Below, piece after piece: positions 28,022-36,506 of a stretch of DNA of 64,000 nucleotides (position 1 is its first letter; every line of letters begins with the position of its first letter). Under the pieces are notes generated by a model. That model was not told the DNA's origin and did not search any database. It saw only the letters and a list, made by a program, of their open reading frames with translations. This DNA comes from Pyxidicoccus xibeiensis (GTDB taxonomy: Bacteria > Myxococcota > Myxococcia > Myxococcales > Myxococcaceae). The stretch lies in assembly GCF_024198175.1 (NCBI RefSeq), contig NZ_JAJVKV010000002.1:992001-1056000 (forward strand), given 5' to 3'. A program made the translations under genes and the position numbers.

Positions 28022-28509
28022 CAGCCCCTCTCCTTCTTCAGCTCCCGCTCGGGAACCGACAATGCCGCGGATGGGCGGCGTACCCACAGCTTGAGACCTT
28101 CCACCTGCTCCACGGTGACGCGCTCGCCCTCGACCACGCCGCCCGACAGGGAGCGTGCCGTCCACAGCTCTCCGTTGATGCGCACGGTGCCTCCGTGGGC
28201 GTCATGGAGCGCCTCCACCACCACGGCCTCCTGGCCGAGCATGGCCTCGACGCCTGTCTTCAAATGCGAGGCGGTGCGCATGAAAACGTTTTTGAAGATG
28301 GTGCGCGAGGCGCCGAACAGGGCAGCGGAGACGGCGGTGAAGACGAAGAGCTGGAAGTTGATGCCCAGGCCCAGGGCGGCGGCGAGCGAGGCGGCCAGCG
28401 CTCCCACGGCGAACCACATCACCACGAAGCCCGAGAGCTTGATTTCCAGGGCACCGCAGACCAGTGCCGCCACAATCCAGAGTTGCCAGGCAGTGGGAGT
28501 GAGGTCCAT
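28021..28509 (-). CDS. NfeD family membrane protein
   Basis: 162 aa. Membrane helices near residues 8-50 (IVAALVCGALEIKLSGFVVMWFAVGALAASLAAALG) and another near 52-70, then a C-terminal OB-like beta domain (MLGQEAVVVEALHDAHGGTVRINGELWTARS), the usual NfeD1b plan. NfeD proteins pair with SPFH proteins, and here the SPFH gene overlaps it by one base. The ATG at 28509 is preferred over an in-frame ATG 72 nt upstream because it opens right at the membrane helix. Transcription diverges from the hydrolase gene 127 nt away. Confidence 0.92.
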   Translation of the reverse strand: MDLTPTAWQLWIVAALVCGALEIKLSGFVVMWFAVGALAASLAAALGLGINFQLFVFTAVSAALFGASRTIFKNVFMRTASHLKTGVEAMLGQEAVVVEALHDAHGGTVRINGELWTARSLSGGVVEGERVTVEQVEGLKLWVRRPSAALSVPERELKKERG

Positions 28510-28635
28510 GCCCCTTGTTTGGCAGCCGGCTCGCCGTCCTGTCAAACCTGGGGGGCAGGGCCAGAGGTGGGCTGGAAACAATCGCCCTGGAGCCGGGGGT
28601 TCCGGCTCCGGACCACCTGCCTATCCTGGATATAC

Positions 28636-29463
28636 ATGCCGTTCCTGTCCATTCGTGGCGCGCAGCTCTACTACGAGGACTCTGGTGGGCCTGGAGAGCC
28701 GGTGGTCTTCAGCCATGGGCTCCTGTGGGACTCGCACCTGTTCTCGCGGCAGGTGGAGGCGCTGAAGGGCCGCTACCGGTGCATCAGCTATGACCACCGT
28801 GGGCAGGGCCGCAGCGAGGCGCCGGAGGACGGCAGGCCCATTGACTTACGCACGGTGTACGAGGACGCGGTGGCCTTCATCCAGGCGCTGCGGCTGGCAC
28901 CGTGTCACTTCGTGGGGCTGTCGATGGGAGGCTTCGTGGGGCTGCGCGTGGCAGCGCGGCATCCGGAGCTGCTGAGCTCGCTGGTGCTGCTGGACACGTC
29001 GGCGGGAGCTGAGCTGCCGAGCAACCTGCCGCGCTTCCGCCTGCTGGCGGCGGTGACGCACTGGCTGGGGCTGCGGCCGGTGGTGGACCACATCATGCAC
29101 ATCTACTTCGGGCCCACCTTCATGAACGACCCGTCGCGGCGCGCGGAGCGGCTCGCCCTGCGCCAGCAGCTGATGAGCAACCCGCGGGCGGTGTGGCGGG
29201 CGATGGACGGCGTCATCAACCGGCGCAGCGTGGAGGGTGAGCTGCACCGCATCCCCACGCCGACGCTGATCCTCGTGGGTGAAGAGGACGCGGTGACGCT
29301 GCCGGAGATGGCGGACCGGCTGCATGAGCGAATCGCGGGCTCGCGGCTGCTGCGGCTGCCGCACGGCGGACACATGAGCAACCTGGAGCAGCCGGAGGCG
29401 GTGAACGCAGCCATCTCCACGTTCCTGGACGAGGTCTCCGGGCAGCAGCTCCAGGCGGTGTGA
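28636..29463 (+). CDS. Alpha/beta-fold hydrolase
   Basis: 275-aa soluble hydrolase. The oxyanion region reads VVFSHGLLWDSHLF, the nucleophile elbow GLSMGG near residue 98, the acidic residue lies in LVGEEDAVTLPE and the catalytic His in PHGGHMSNLEQ near the end. It resembles the carboxylesterase/3-oxoadipate enol-lactonase group, but no substrate is suggested by the neighbours. The ATG at 28636 follows a TATAC-like stretch and there is little SD. A second, unrelated hydrolase gene follows after 48 nt. Confidence 0.9.
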   Translation: MPFLSIRGAQLYYEDSGGPGEPVVFSHGLLWDSHLFSRQVEALKGRYRCISYDHRGQGRSEAPEDGRPIDLRTVYEDAVAFIQALRLAPCHFVGLSMGGFVGLRVAARHPELLSSLVLLDTSAGAELPSNLPRFRLLAAVTHWLGLRPVVDHIMHIYFGPTFMNDPSRRAERLALRQQLMSNPRAVWRAMDGVINRRSVEGELHRIPTPTLILVGEEDAVTLPEMADRLHERIAGSRLLRLPHGGHMSNLEQPEAVNAAISTFLDEVSGQQLQAV

Positions 29464-29511
29464 CTCCGCTGTAGTAGCTTCCGGGCTTCATCTCGGTGTG
29501 GAGGAGGCTCG

Positions 29512-30228
29512 ATGCGGTTCGTCCTGGTTCACGGTTCCTGGCACGACGAGCGTTGCTGGAAGGCGGTCCGCACCTTCCTCGAATGTGAAGGGCACGAGGT
29601 GCACACGCTGACGCTGCCGGGGAACGGCGAGCGGGCGAAGCCCTCGGTCACCATGGCGGAGACGGCGCGGGCCGTGGCGGAGCTCATCCATGCACGGGAG
29701 CTGCGGGACGTCGTCCTGGTGGGGCACAGCTTCGGTGGGGCGGTGGTGCAGCTCGCCGCGCTGAAGTTGGCGGAGCGGCTCAAGCGACTGGTGTTCTACA
29801 ACGCGTATGTGATTGAGAATGGCCGGTCGGTGTTTTCGTACGTGCCCGCGTCGGTGGCAGGGGCCTTCCAGTCGCTCGCGTCGCCGGATGGGACGCTGAC
29901 CCTTCCGTTTGCGTTCTTCCGGGACCACCTGATGAACGACGCGGACCTGGAGACGGCGCGGGCCGCGTACGCGCTCACATCACCCGAGCCGCTCGCGAGG
30001 AGCGCGGAGTCGCTCGACCTCACGGGGTTCGCGGAGCTGCCGGTGCCGCGCTCGTATCTGTATGCCTTTGGCGACAACGTGTTCCCGGCGGCGGAGTTCA
30101 CCTGGCACCCCGGCATGTCACAGCGGCTCGGCGCCTTCCGGCTGGTGACGATTCCCGGCGGGCACGAGCTGATGTTCTCCGACCCGGAGGCACTGGGGCG
30201 GGGGCTCGTCGTCGCTGGCAGGGACTGA
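29512..30228 (+). CDS. Alpha/beta hydrolase, small methylesterase/EstC-like
   Basis: 238 aa. It opens straight with the oxyanion strand (FVLVHGSWHDERCW), has the nucleophile elbow VGHSFGG near residue 76, and a C-terminal His in PGGHELMFSDP; the acid is probably the Asp in LYAFGDNVF. This plan (no N-terminal extension, W after the HG) is that of the plant methylesterase / EstC group, which cleaves small esters. GGAGG sits 6-8 nt before ATG 29512. It may form an operon with the hydrolase just upstream. Confidence 0.88.
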   Translation: MRFVLVHGSWHDERCWKAVRTFLECEGHEVHTLTLPGNGERAKPSVTMAETARAVAELIHARELRDVVLVGHSFGGAVVQLAALKLAERLKRLVFYNAYVIENGRSVFSYVPASVAGAFQSLASPDGTLTLPFAFFRDHLMNDADLETARAAYALTSPEPLARSAESLDLTGFAELPVPRSYLYAFGDNVFPAAEFTWHPGMSQRLGAFRLVTIPGGHELMFSDPEALGRGLVVAGRD

Positions 30229-30381
30229 GCGGGGGGCCGGGCCTGTGAGCAACGCTCCGGGCCTGGCGACCGCAGCAGATGCCTCCCACGACATGTGGGT
30301 GGGTCACCCGGCCTGGATCGTCCTCGGAGACAGCAACCCATGAAGTCACCTCGCTCGCCGAGTGTCGATCCGACCTAGCGC

Positions 30382-30398
30382 CTGAACGCCCGCTCAGT
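30382..30398 (+). promoter_or_regulatory. LexA (SOS) box upstream of dnaE2
   Basis: CTGAACGCCCGCTCAG is a palindrome CTGAAC-N4-GTTCAG with one mismatch, 15 of 17 positions to the remembered Myxococcus LexA consensus. It ends only 13 nt before the dnaE2 GTG, so it must overlap the promoter or transcription start. Confidence 0.72.
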
Positions 30399-30411
30399 AT
30401 CTTGATCAGTT

Positions 30412-33400
30412 GTGGACTACGCCGAGCTGGTCTGTCGCTCCAACTTCTCGTTCCTTCGCGGGGCCTCGCACCCGGAAGAGCTGGTGGCCACGGCCGCGAG
30501 GCTCGGGCTGCGCTCGCTGGCGCTGACGGACTCGGACGGGCTCTACGGGGTGGTGAAGGCGCACCTGGCGGCGAAGGAGCACGGCCTGAAGCTGATCCTC
30601 GGGGCCGAGCTGACGCTGGAGGACGGCCCTCCGGTCGTGGTGTACGCGGCGGACGCGGGCGGGTACGCGAACCTGTGTGCGCTGGTGTCGCAGAGCCGGA
30701 TGACGCACCCGAAAGGGGAGGCGGGGCTCCCGTGGCGGGCGCTGGCGGACCGCTCGGCCGGGCTGCTGGCCTTGTTACCGGAGCCGGCACCTTTCGAGCG
30801 GGTGGCCTCGCTGGCGGAGGCCTTCCCGGAGCGCTTCCACGTGGGGCTGTGCCGGACGCTGTCGGCGGGGGACGCGGCCCGGGAGGCCCAGGCGGAGCTG
30901 CTGGCGCGGGAGCTGGGCGTGCCGCTGGTGGTGCACAACGACGTGCACACGCACCACCGCCGGCGGCAGCCGCTGCAGGACGTGCTGGTGTCCATCCGCC
31001 ACGGGATGACGGTGGACAAGGCGGGGACGCGGCTGCTGCCCAACGCGGAGCGGACGCTGAAGGGGCCGTACGAGATGGCGCGGCTCTTCGCGGACCGGCC
31101 AGAGGCGCTGGAGCGGACGGCGGAGCTGGCCTCGCGCTGTCATGCCTCGCTGGATGACCTGCACTACCGCTTCCCCGAGGAGGACCTGCCCCCGGGACGC
31201 ACGGCGGACCAGCACCTGCGAGCGCTGACGTACGAGGGGCTCGCGGTGCGCTATCCAGGAGGCGTGCCGCCGGAGGTGGTGAAGCAGATCGAGCACGAGC
31301 TGAAGCTCATCGCCGCGCTGGACTTCGCGGGGTACTTCCTGGCGCTGTGGGACATCGTGGGGTTCGCGAGGAAGCGGGGCATTCTCTGCCAGGGGCGGGG
31401 GAGCGCGGCGAACTCGGCGGTCTGCTACGCGCTGCAGATCACGGCCATCGACCCGGTGCGGATGGGGCTCCTGTTCGAGCGATTCCTGAGCATGGAGCGC
31501 AAGGAGCCGCCGGACATCGACGTGGACTTCGAGCACGAGCGGCGCGAGGAGGTGCTGCAGTACGTCTACGAGAAGCACGGGCGGCAGCGGGCGGGGATGG
31601 TGTGCGAGGTCATCTGCTACCGGGGGCGGCTGTCGCTGCGCGAGACGGGCAAGGCGCTGGGGCTGTCGCTGGACCAGGTGGACAAGCTGTCGAAGGTGGC
31701 GGCGTCGAACGGCTTCCAGGTGACACCGGAGGTGCTGCTGGAGGCGGGGCTGTCTGCCTTTGACAGCCGGGTACAGAAGACGCTGTCGCTGGCGATGGAG
31801 CTGGAAGGCTTTCCGAGACACCTGTCCATCCACGTGGGTGGGTTCGTGATTACGCGCGAGCCGCTGACGGAGCTGGTGCCGGTGGAGAACGCGGCGATGC
31901 CGGGCCGCACGGTCATCCAGTGGGAGAAGGATGACATCAACTCGATTGGCCTGCTGAAGGTGGACCTGCTGGCGCTGGGGATGCTGACGGCGCTGTCGAA
32001 GTGCTTCGCGCTGATTCGCGAGCACCATGGGCGGGAGCTGTGCCTGGCGACGATTCCGGCGGAGGACCCGAAGGTCTACGACATGCTGTGCGAGGCGGAC
32101 TCGGTGGGGGTGTTTCAAATCGAGAGCCGGGCGCAGATGAACATGCTGCCGAGGCTGCGGCCGAGGACGTTCTACGACCTGGTGGTGGAGATTGCGCTCA
32201 TCCGTCCGGGACCGATTGTCGGGAACATGGTGCATCCGTTCCTGCGGAGGCGGCACGGCATCGAGAAGGTGGAGTACCCGAGCGAGGCGGTGAAGGAGAT
32301 CCTTGGGAAGACGCTGGGGGTGCCGCTCTTCCAGGAGCAGGCGATGAAGCTGGCGATGGTGGCGGCGGGCTTCACGGCGGGAGAGGCGGACGGGCTGCGG
32401 CGGGTGCTGAGCCACAAGCGGGCGGAGTCGATGCTGTTGCAGTACCGGGGCCGCTTCGTGGAGGGCTGCATCGCGCGCGGCTATGCGCGGGGGCAGGCGG
32501 AGGAGTGGTTCGACAACTTCCGGGGGTTCGCGCACTACGGGTTCCCGGAGAGCCACTCGGCGAGCTTCGCGTTGATTGCGTATGCGTCGAGCTGGCTGAA
32601 GTGCCACTACCCGGCGGCCTTCACGGCGGCGCTGCTGAACTCGCAGCCGATGGGCTTCTACGCGCCGCACACGCTGGTGGCGGACGCACAGCGGCACGGG
32701 GTGGAGGTGCGGCCGGTGGACGTGCAGTGTTCGCGGTGGGACTGCACGCTGGAGGACGGCGGGAAGGCGCTGCGTCTGGGGCTGCGGATGGTGAAGGGGC
32801 TGGGAGACTCCGCGGGGCGCCGGGTGGAGTCGGCGAAGGGGGAGGGTGGCTTCCGAGATGTGGGGGACCTGGCACGGCGGGCGCGGATTCCCAGGCATGA
32901 GCTGACGCGGCTGGCGCTGGCGGGAGCGCTGGCGGGACTGTGCGGCTCACGGCGCAAGGCGCTGTGGGAACTGCAGGCGCTGGGGCCGCTGGACTCGGAT
33001 GACCTGTTCTTCGGGATGTCGATGGACGGCACGGAGGTGGAGTTGCCGTCGATGAGCGTGCTGGAGCGGGTGGTGGCGGACTACGACACGGTGGGACTGT
33101 CGCTGGAGAAGCATCCACTGGAGCTGCTGCGGCCGACGCTGAAGAAGCTGGGCGCGGTGACGGCGGAGGGACTGAAGAAGGTGCCGTCGGGGCGAAAGGT
33201 GGCGGTGGGAGGGATGCTCATCTGCCGGCAGCGGCCGCCGACGGCGAAGGGCATCTGCTTCATCTCGCTGGAGGACGAGACGGGCATCGCGAACCTGGTG
33301 GTGCCGCCGGACGTGTACGAGCAGTGCCGGAAGCAGATCCACGGCGCGCTGTTCCTGGTGGGGGAGGGCGTGCTGGAGCGCTCGGGGAAGGTAACCAATC

Positions 33401-33435
33401 TGAAGACGCGGAGCGTGACGTCCCTGAGTCAGTGA
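30412..33435 (+). CDS. dnaE2: DnaE2, error-prone replicative-type DNA polymerase
   Basis: 1007-aa C-family polymerase for damage-induced translesion synthesis. The N-terminal PHP domain starts at residue 1 (YAELVCRSNFSFLRGASHPEE, LTDSDGLYG); the palm holds GRGSAANSAVCY and the catalytic aspartates in PPDIDVDFEHERR near residue 370; helix-hairpin-helix and a C-terminal OB fold (VGGMLICRQRPPTAKG, ISLEDETGIANLVV) follow. Lack of an epsilon-binding tail and total length mark DnaE2 rather than DnaE1. An in-frame stop lies 9 bases upstream of GTG 30412, so this is the earliest possible start; no SD is visible, and the LexA box is only 13 nt away, which suggests a leaderless transcript. It is unlinked from imuAB (9 kb). 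Confidence 0.95.
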   Translation: MDYAELVCRSNFSFLRGASHPEELVATAARLGLRSLALTDSDGLYGVVKAHLAAKEHGLKLILGAELTLEDGPPVVVYAADAGGYANLCALVSQSRMTHPKGEAGLPWRALADRSAGLLALLPEPAPFERVASLAEAFPERFHVGLCRTLSAGDAAREAQAELLARELGVPLVVHNDVHTHHRRRQPLQDVLVSIRHGMTVDKAGTRLLPNAERTLKGPYEMARLFADRPEALERTAELASRCHASLDDLHYRFPEEDLPPGRTADQHLRALTYEGLAVRYPGGVPPEVVKQIEHELKLIAALDFAGYFLALWDIVGFARKRGILCQGRGSAANSAVCYALQITAIDPVRMGLLFERFLSMERKEPPDIDVDFEHERREEVLQYVYEKHGRQRAGMVCEVICYRGRLSLRETGKALGLSLDQVDKLSKVAASNGFQVTPEVLLEAGLSAFDSRVQKTLSLAMELEGFPRHLSIHVGGFVITREPLTELVPVENAAMPGRTVIQWEKDDINSIGLLKVDLLALGMLTALSKCFALIREHHGRELCLATIPAEDPKVYDMLCEADSVGVFQIESRAQMNMLPRLRPRTFYDLVVEIALIRPGPIVGNMVHPFLRRRHGIEKVEYPSEAVKEILGKTLGVPLFQEQAMKLAMVAAGFTAGEADGLRRVLSHKRAESMLLQYRGRFVEGCIARGYARGQAEEWFDNFRGFAHYGFPESHSASFALIAYASSWLKCHYPAAFTAALLNSQPMGFYAPHTLVADAQRHGVEVRPVDVQCSRWDCTLEDGGKALRLGLRMVKGLGDSAGRRVESAKGEGGFRDVGDLARRARIPRHELTRLALAGALAGLCGSRRKALWELQALGPLDSDDLFFGMSMDGTEVELPSMSVLERVVADYDTVGLSLEKHPLELLRPTLKKLGAVTAEGLKKVPSGRKVAVGGMLICRQRPPTAKGICFISLEDETGIANLVVPPDVYEQCRKQIHGALFLVGEGVLERSGKVTNLKTRSVTSLSQ

Positions 33436-33479
33436 TGGTGTAGTCTCGTGGCGCGGAACATTCTTGAAGGGTTCAATCA

Positions 33480-33797
33480 GTGAGCACCCAGTTGCACGCC
33501 AAGAACCTCTTCGAGCATCTGCGGCATATCTGTGAACGGCCGAAGATGTTCGCGCCCGACTTCGAGATCGATCATCTGCTGATGTTCATCTATGGGTACG
33601 AGGCTGCACTGAGTGACGCCAAGCAACCAAGTCAGCACGACCATTTTCGGGAGTGGATCTACCAGCGGCATCCTGAGTGGCGGAACTCCCCCATGTCCTG
33701 GCCCAGACATGTGCTTGTTGATAAGGGTGACGACCTTGATAAAGCACTCGACGCTATCATTGCCTTGCTGAATGAGTTTCCATCTCGAGAAGACTGA
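33480..33797 (+). CDS. Small hypothetical protein, related to the 36507-36875 protein
   Basis: 105 aa, GTG start 33480 with GAAGGG upstream. No signal peptide or membrane helix. Patterns shared with the protein encoded at 36507-36875: MF near the start, a helix ending xxxFIxGYxxxL, then FREWxxxxxxE, and a C-terminal helix LDxxxxLLxEF. The GC content of part of the gene (27 of 60 bases at 33721-33780) is far below the neighbours. It follows dnaE2 by 44 nt on the same strand but is unlikely to be functionally linked. The size and composition resemble orphan immunity proteins of polymorphic-toxin systems; function not proven. Confidence 0.75.
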   Translation: MSTQLHAKNLFEHLRHICERPKMFAPDFEIDHLLMFIYGYEAALSDAKQPSQHDHFREWIYQRHPEWRNSPMSWPRHVLVDKGDDLDKALDAIIALLNEFPSRED

Positions 33798-33860
33798 CGA
33801 GCCATATCATCACCGTGGGCGGTGGATTTCCAAGGTGATGACCGCGCTCCGGAGCCTGAC

Positions 33861-35522
33861 TCAGCTCAGCAGCCTCGCGTCATCCAAGTCCATCTCATCA
33901 CGGATGAGGTCCACGCCATGCTGAGCGAATCGCCGCGCCGCAGCCTTGCTTCGCGGGCCGTGCCCATTCTCCAGGCACCACTGTGCATGGTCGCTCAGCA
34001 GCGCCAGTTCCAGCGTCCTGCCCAGCGTCAGTGAGAACCGCCGGGCCCCGGCCTCCAGCGTGGCCGGGTTCCCCATCGCTCCCATCACCCACGCCCGAGC
34101 GTGCTCCATCGCGTTGTTCGCCGCGTCCACGCACGGCCGCAGGCCCGCGTCCTTCACCCGGGCCAGCCGCCCCTCCACCTCGTGGAAGAACGCCTCCAGC
34201 GTGCCTTCCTTCGCCAGGGCCCGCAGCGTGTCCAGCGACAGCACATTTGTAGTGCCCTCCCAGATGGACAGCACCTGCGAGTCCGCCTGCAGGCGCGGCA
34301 CGCCCGTGTCCTCCACGTAGCCCGCGCCGCCGAAGGCCTCGGAGACCTCTGACGTGACGTGCACTGCCTGCCGCCCCGTCGTCAGCTTCGCGAGCGGCGT
34401 CACCAGCCGCTGCAGCAGCAAGTCCTGCTCCGTGGCCACTTTCGCCTCCATCCGGCCCAGCAGTTCCACGGCACGGAAGGACAGCATGAACCCCGCCTGG
34501 AACTCCGCCTCCAGCCCCGCCAGCGTGTCCACGTGCAGCGGCTTCTCCGACAGCGGCGCCCCGAACTGCACCCGCCGCTTCGCGTAGTCCCGAGCCAGCG
34601 CCAGCGCCCGGCGCATGCTCCACGCCGCGCCCATGGCATTCCACGTGCGCGTCACATTCAGCATCCACGCCATGTTCTTGATGCCGTCCGTCAGCCCGGC
34701 CACCGGAATCGCCAGCGTGCCATCCAGCGTCAGCTCCGCCGTGGGCACCTTCCGCGTCCCCAGCTTGTCCTTCAGCCGGTTGATCTGGATGCCATTGAGC
34801 TTCCCGGCCGCGTCCCGGGTCTCCACGTAGAAGATGGCCAGCCCCTTGCCGCCGGGGCCGTTGCCTTCGGGCCGCGCCAGCGTCAGTGCCATCTGCGCCG
34901 TCGTCGCGGACGTGAACCACTTCGTCCCGTACAGCCGCCAGCCCTCCGGAGACTGCCGCGCCACCGTCTGCGTCAGGCCCACGTCCGAGCCACCGGTCCG
35001 CTCGGTCATCCACTGGCCGGAGGTCCACGCGGTCGCCGGGTCGCGCGACGTCAGGTGGGGCAGGGCGCGCTCGATGAGCGCCGGGTTCCCGAGCATCAGC
35101 AGCGAGCGGGCCGCGCCGTCCGTCATCGCCAGCGGGCACGAGTACACATCCAGCGACGCCTGCACGAGGTAGTTCAGGGTGAACTGGTGCACGCGACTGA
35201 GCTCGGCGCTCTTCTGCTCGTAGGCGGTGGCCACCAGCCCGCGTCGTGCGGACAGGGCCTCGGCCTCCTTCCACAGCGGGGAGACCTCGATGTGGTCGAT
35301 GCGGTTCCCCCACGCATCCCACTGGGTGAGCTCCGGCTCGTTCAGCCGGTCGCGGAGCTGGAACTGGTAGAAGTGGTTCCCGCCCAGGTCACCCAGCTCG
35401 CGGAACTCGTCCGTCAGAGCGCGGCGGAGGTCCTCTGGCAGCGTGCGTGCCAGGTAGCTCTGCAGCAGTGCATCGTCGTCGTACTGGTTGCCGAGTACCG
35501 GCGGTTCCTGGAAGAAGCCCAT
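33861..35522 (-). CDS. Acyl-CoA dehydrogenase, AidB-like
   Basis: 553-aa flavoprotein of the ACAD superfamily. It has MTERTGGSDVG near residue 165 and WFTSATTAQM just after (FAD and substrate contact), ARDYAKRRVQFG, and WEGTTNVLSLDTLRAL near residue 420, whose wording is closest to AidB and its relatives, not to short-chain fatty-acid enzymes. The C-terminal extension of about 110 aa after the core also fits AidB. AidB proteins are DNA-associated and their natural substrate is uncertain. ATG 35522 is preferred over a start 36 nt upstream as MGFFQEPPVLGN is the usual N-terminus. A hairpin shields it from the gene upstream. Confidence 0.9.
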   Translation of the reverse strand: MGFFQEPPVLGNQYDDDALLQSYLARTLPEDLRRALTDEFRELGDLGGNHFYQFQLRDRLNEPELTQWDAWGNRIDHIEVSPLWKEAEALSARRGLVATAYEQKSAELSRVHQFTLNYLVQASLDVYSCPLAMTDGAARSLLMLGNPALIERALPHLTSRDPATAWTSGQWMTERTGGSDVGLTQTVARQSPEGWRLYGTKWFTSATTAQMALTLARPEGNGPGGKGLAIFYVETRDAAGKLNGIQINRLKDKLGTRKVPTAELTLDGTLAIPVAGLTDGIKNMAWMLNVTRTWNAMGAAWSMRRALALARDYAKRRVQFGAPLSEKPLHVDTLAGLEAEFQAGFMLSFRAVELLGRMEAKVATEQDLLLQRLVTPLAKLTTGRQAVHVTSEVSEAFGGAGYVEDTGVPRLQADSQVLSIWEGTTNVLSLDTLRALAKEGTLEAFFHEVEGRLARVKDAGLRPCVDAANNAMEHARAWVMGAMGNPATLEAGARRFSLTLGRTLELALLSDHAQWCLENGHGPRSKAAARRFAQHGVDLIRDEMDLDDARLLS

Positions 35523-35583
35523 ACGCTGGAATTTACACCCGCCTCTCGGGATGGGCACACCTCCGTGCGGGCCTGAAATGGCG

Positions 35584-35614
35584 ATGCCCCACCGGTGGAG
35601 GACCGATGGGGCAT
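35584..35614 (-). terminator. Hairpin terminator after the two-repeat secreted-protein gene
   Basis: Stem ATGCCCCA / TGGGGCAT extended by CGGT / ACCG with one C-A mismatch and a GGAGG loop. It starts 22 nt after the stop codon of the 35637-36428 gene and ends before the acyl-CoA dehydrogenase start; a short T-run (CATTT) follows on the minus strand. Confidence 0.6.
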
Positions 35615-35636
35615 GGGGGGTGGGACACGCCGGAAG

Positions 35637-36428
35637 CTACGGCTGCAGGCTGAAGTGGTAGTTCGCGCCGAGGTTGGAGTCCCAGCGGCGGCAGGAGCCG
35701 CGGTCCCAGTTCTCGAACCACACGGAGACGGAGCTTGCCCCGGCGGGAGGTATAATCGTCACCGGCGTCCCGGTGCGGCTATAGCCGGAGACCTGGGTGA
35801 CGCTCTTCTCGCCGTACACGCCGTTGTTGAACCGGTAGCGCACGCCCACGTCCCAGGTGGGCGCTCCGTTGTAGAGGAGGCGGCACTCGGGGAGCCGGTC
35901 GAGGTCGAAGTCGATGACGAAGGGCTGGCCCTGCTTCAGCGTGCCTACGACGAACTCCACCCAGCCCTCCTGGAAGAGGATGGTGGCCGGGGCCGACGGA
36001 TTGAGCGGGTGGATGGTGAAGGGGAAGTTGGTTCCGTAGTGCGAGTCATAGCGCTCGCAGTTGTCACCGGACACCTTGAACCAGAGCTCCAGCGTGCCCG
36101 GCGTCGGGAGCGGGATGACGGGAGGCGCGCCGGTGGTGGGCAGACCCGCGAGGTCGAAGCTGCCGGGGGGGCCGCCGTTGATGCGGTAGTGGCCGGTGAT
36201 GCTCCAGGAGGGGCTGCCATCCGGCAGGGTGGTGCGGCAGTCCGGCAGGCGGTTCACGTCGTAGGCAACCTGGACCTGTCCGCCCTCGAGCAGCTGCCCT
36301 GAGGCAGCAATCGTCCAGTCGGCGTTGAAGGTGATGACCGAGGGCGTCTGCGCGGATGCGGCGCTGCCGAGCAGCAGGAAGGGGAGGGTGAAGAGGGACA
36401 GGAGTCGGTTCACGGCTTGTGGCTCCAT
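35637..36428 (-). CDS. Secreted protein with two tandem beta-domains (DUF6209-like)
   Basis: 263 aa with a signal peptide (LLSLFTLPFLLLGSAASA, cut before QTP). The mature part is two copies of a roughly 115-aa unit. Each has an ADW/EGW opener, a VxYDxxRLPxCR / IDFDLDRLPECR segment, a YRxNxG turn, a Pro-rich linker, then LWF or VWF, C-x-R/RW, D-S-x-x-G-xN-xxF. The second copy ends GANYHFSLQP. This matches the family I recall as DUF6209 in myxobacteria, of unknown role. Two conserved Cys per unit suggest disulphides. The rapid repetition makes it an external binding or structural protein rather than an enzyme. Confidence 0.75.
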   Translation of the reverse strand: MEPQAVNRLLSLFTLPFLLLGSAASAQTPSVITFNADWTIAASGQLLEGGQVQVAYDVNRLPDCRTTLPDGSPSWSITGHYRINGGPPGSFDLAGLPTTGAPPVIPLPTPGTLELWFKVSGDNCERYDSHYGTNFPFTIHPLNPSAPATILFQEGWVEFVVGTLKQGQPFVIDFDLDRLPECRLLYNGAPTWDVGVRYRFNNGVYGEKSVTQVSGYSRTGTPVTIIPPAGASSVSVWFENWDRGSCRRWDSNLGANYHFSLQP

Positions 36429-36506
36429 GATGATGAGGGTGTGCCAACCTTCACAGGGGCGGAGGCGCGCGCATCATGGGCAGAGCGAGGAAACGGAGAA
36501 AAGGCC

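Noticed and set aside
30775..32898. A 707-residue frame antisense to dnaE2
   Set aside because: DnaE2 has a full set of polymerase motifs; the antisense frame is Arg/His/Gln-rich filler.
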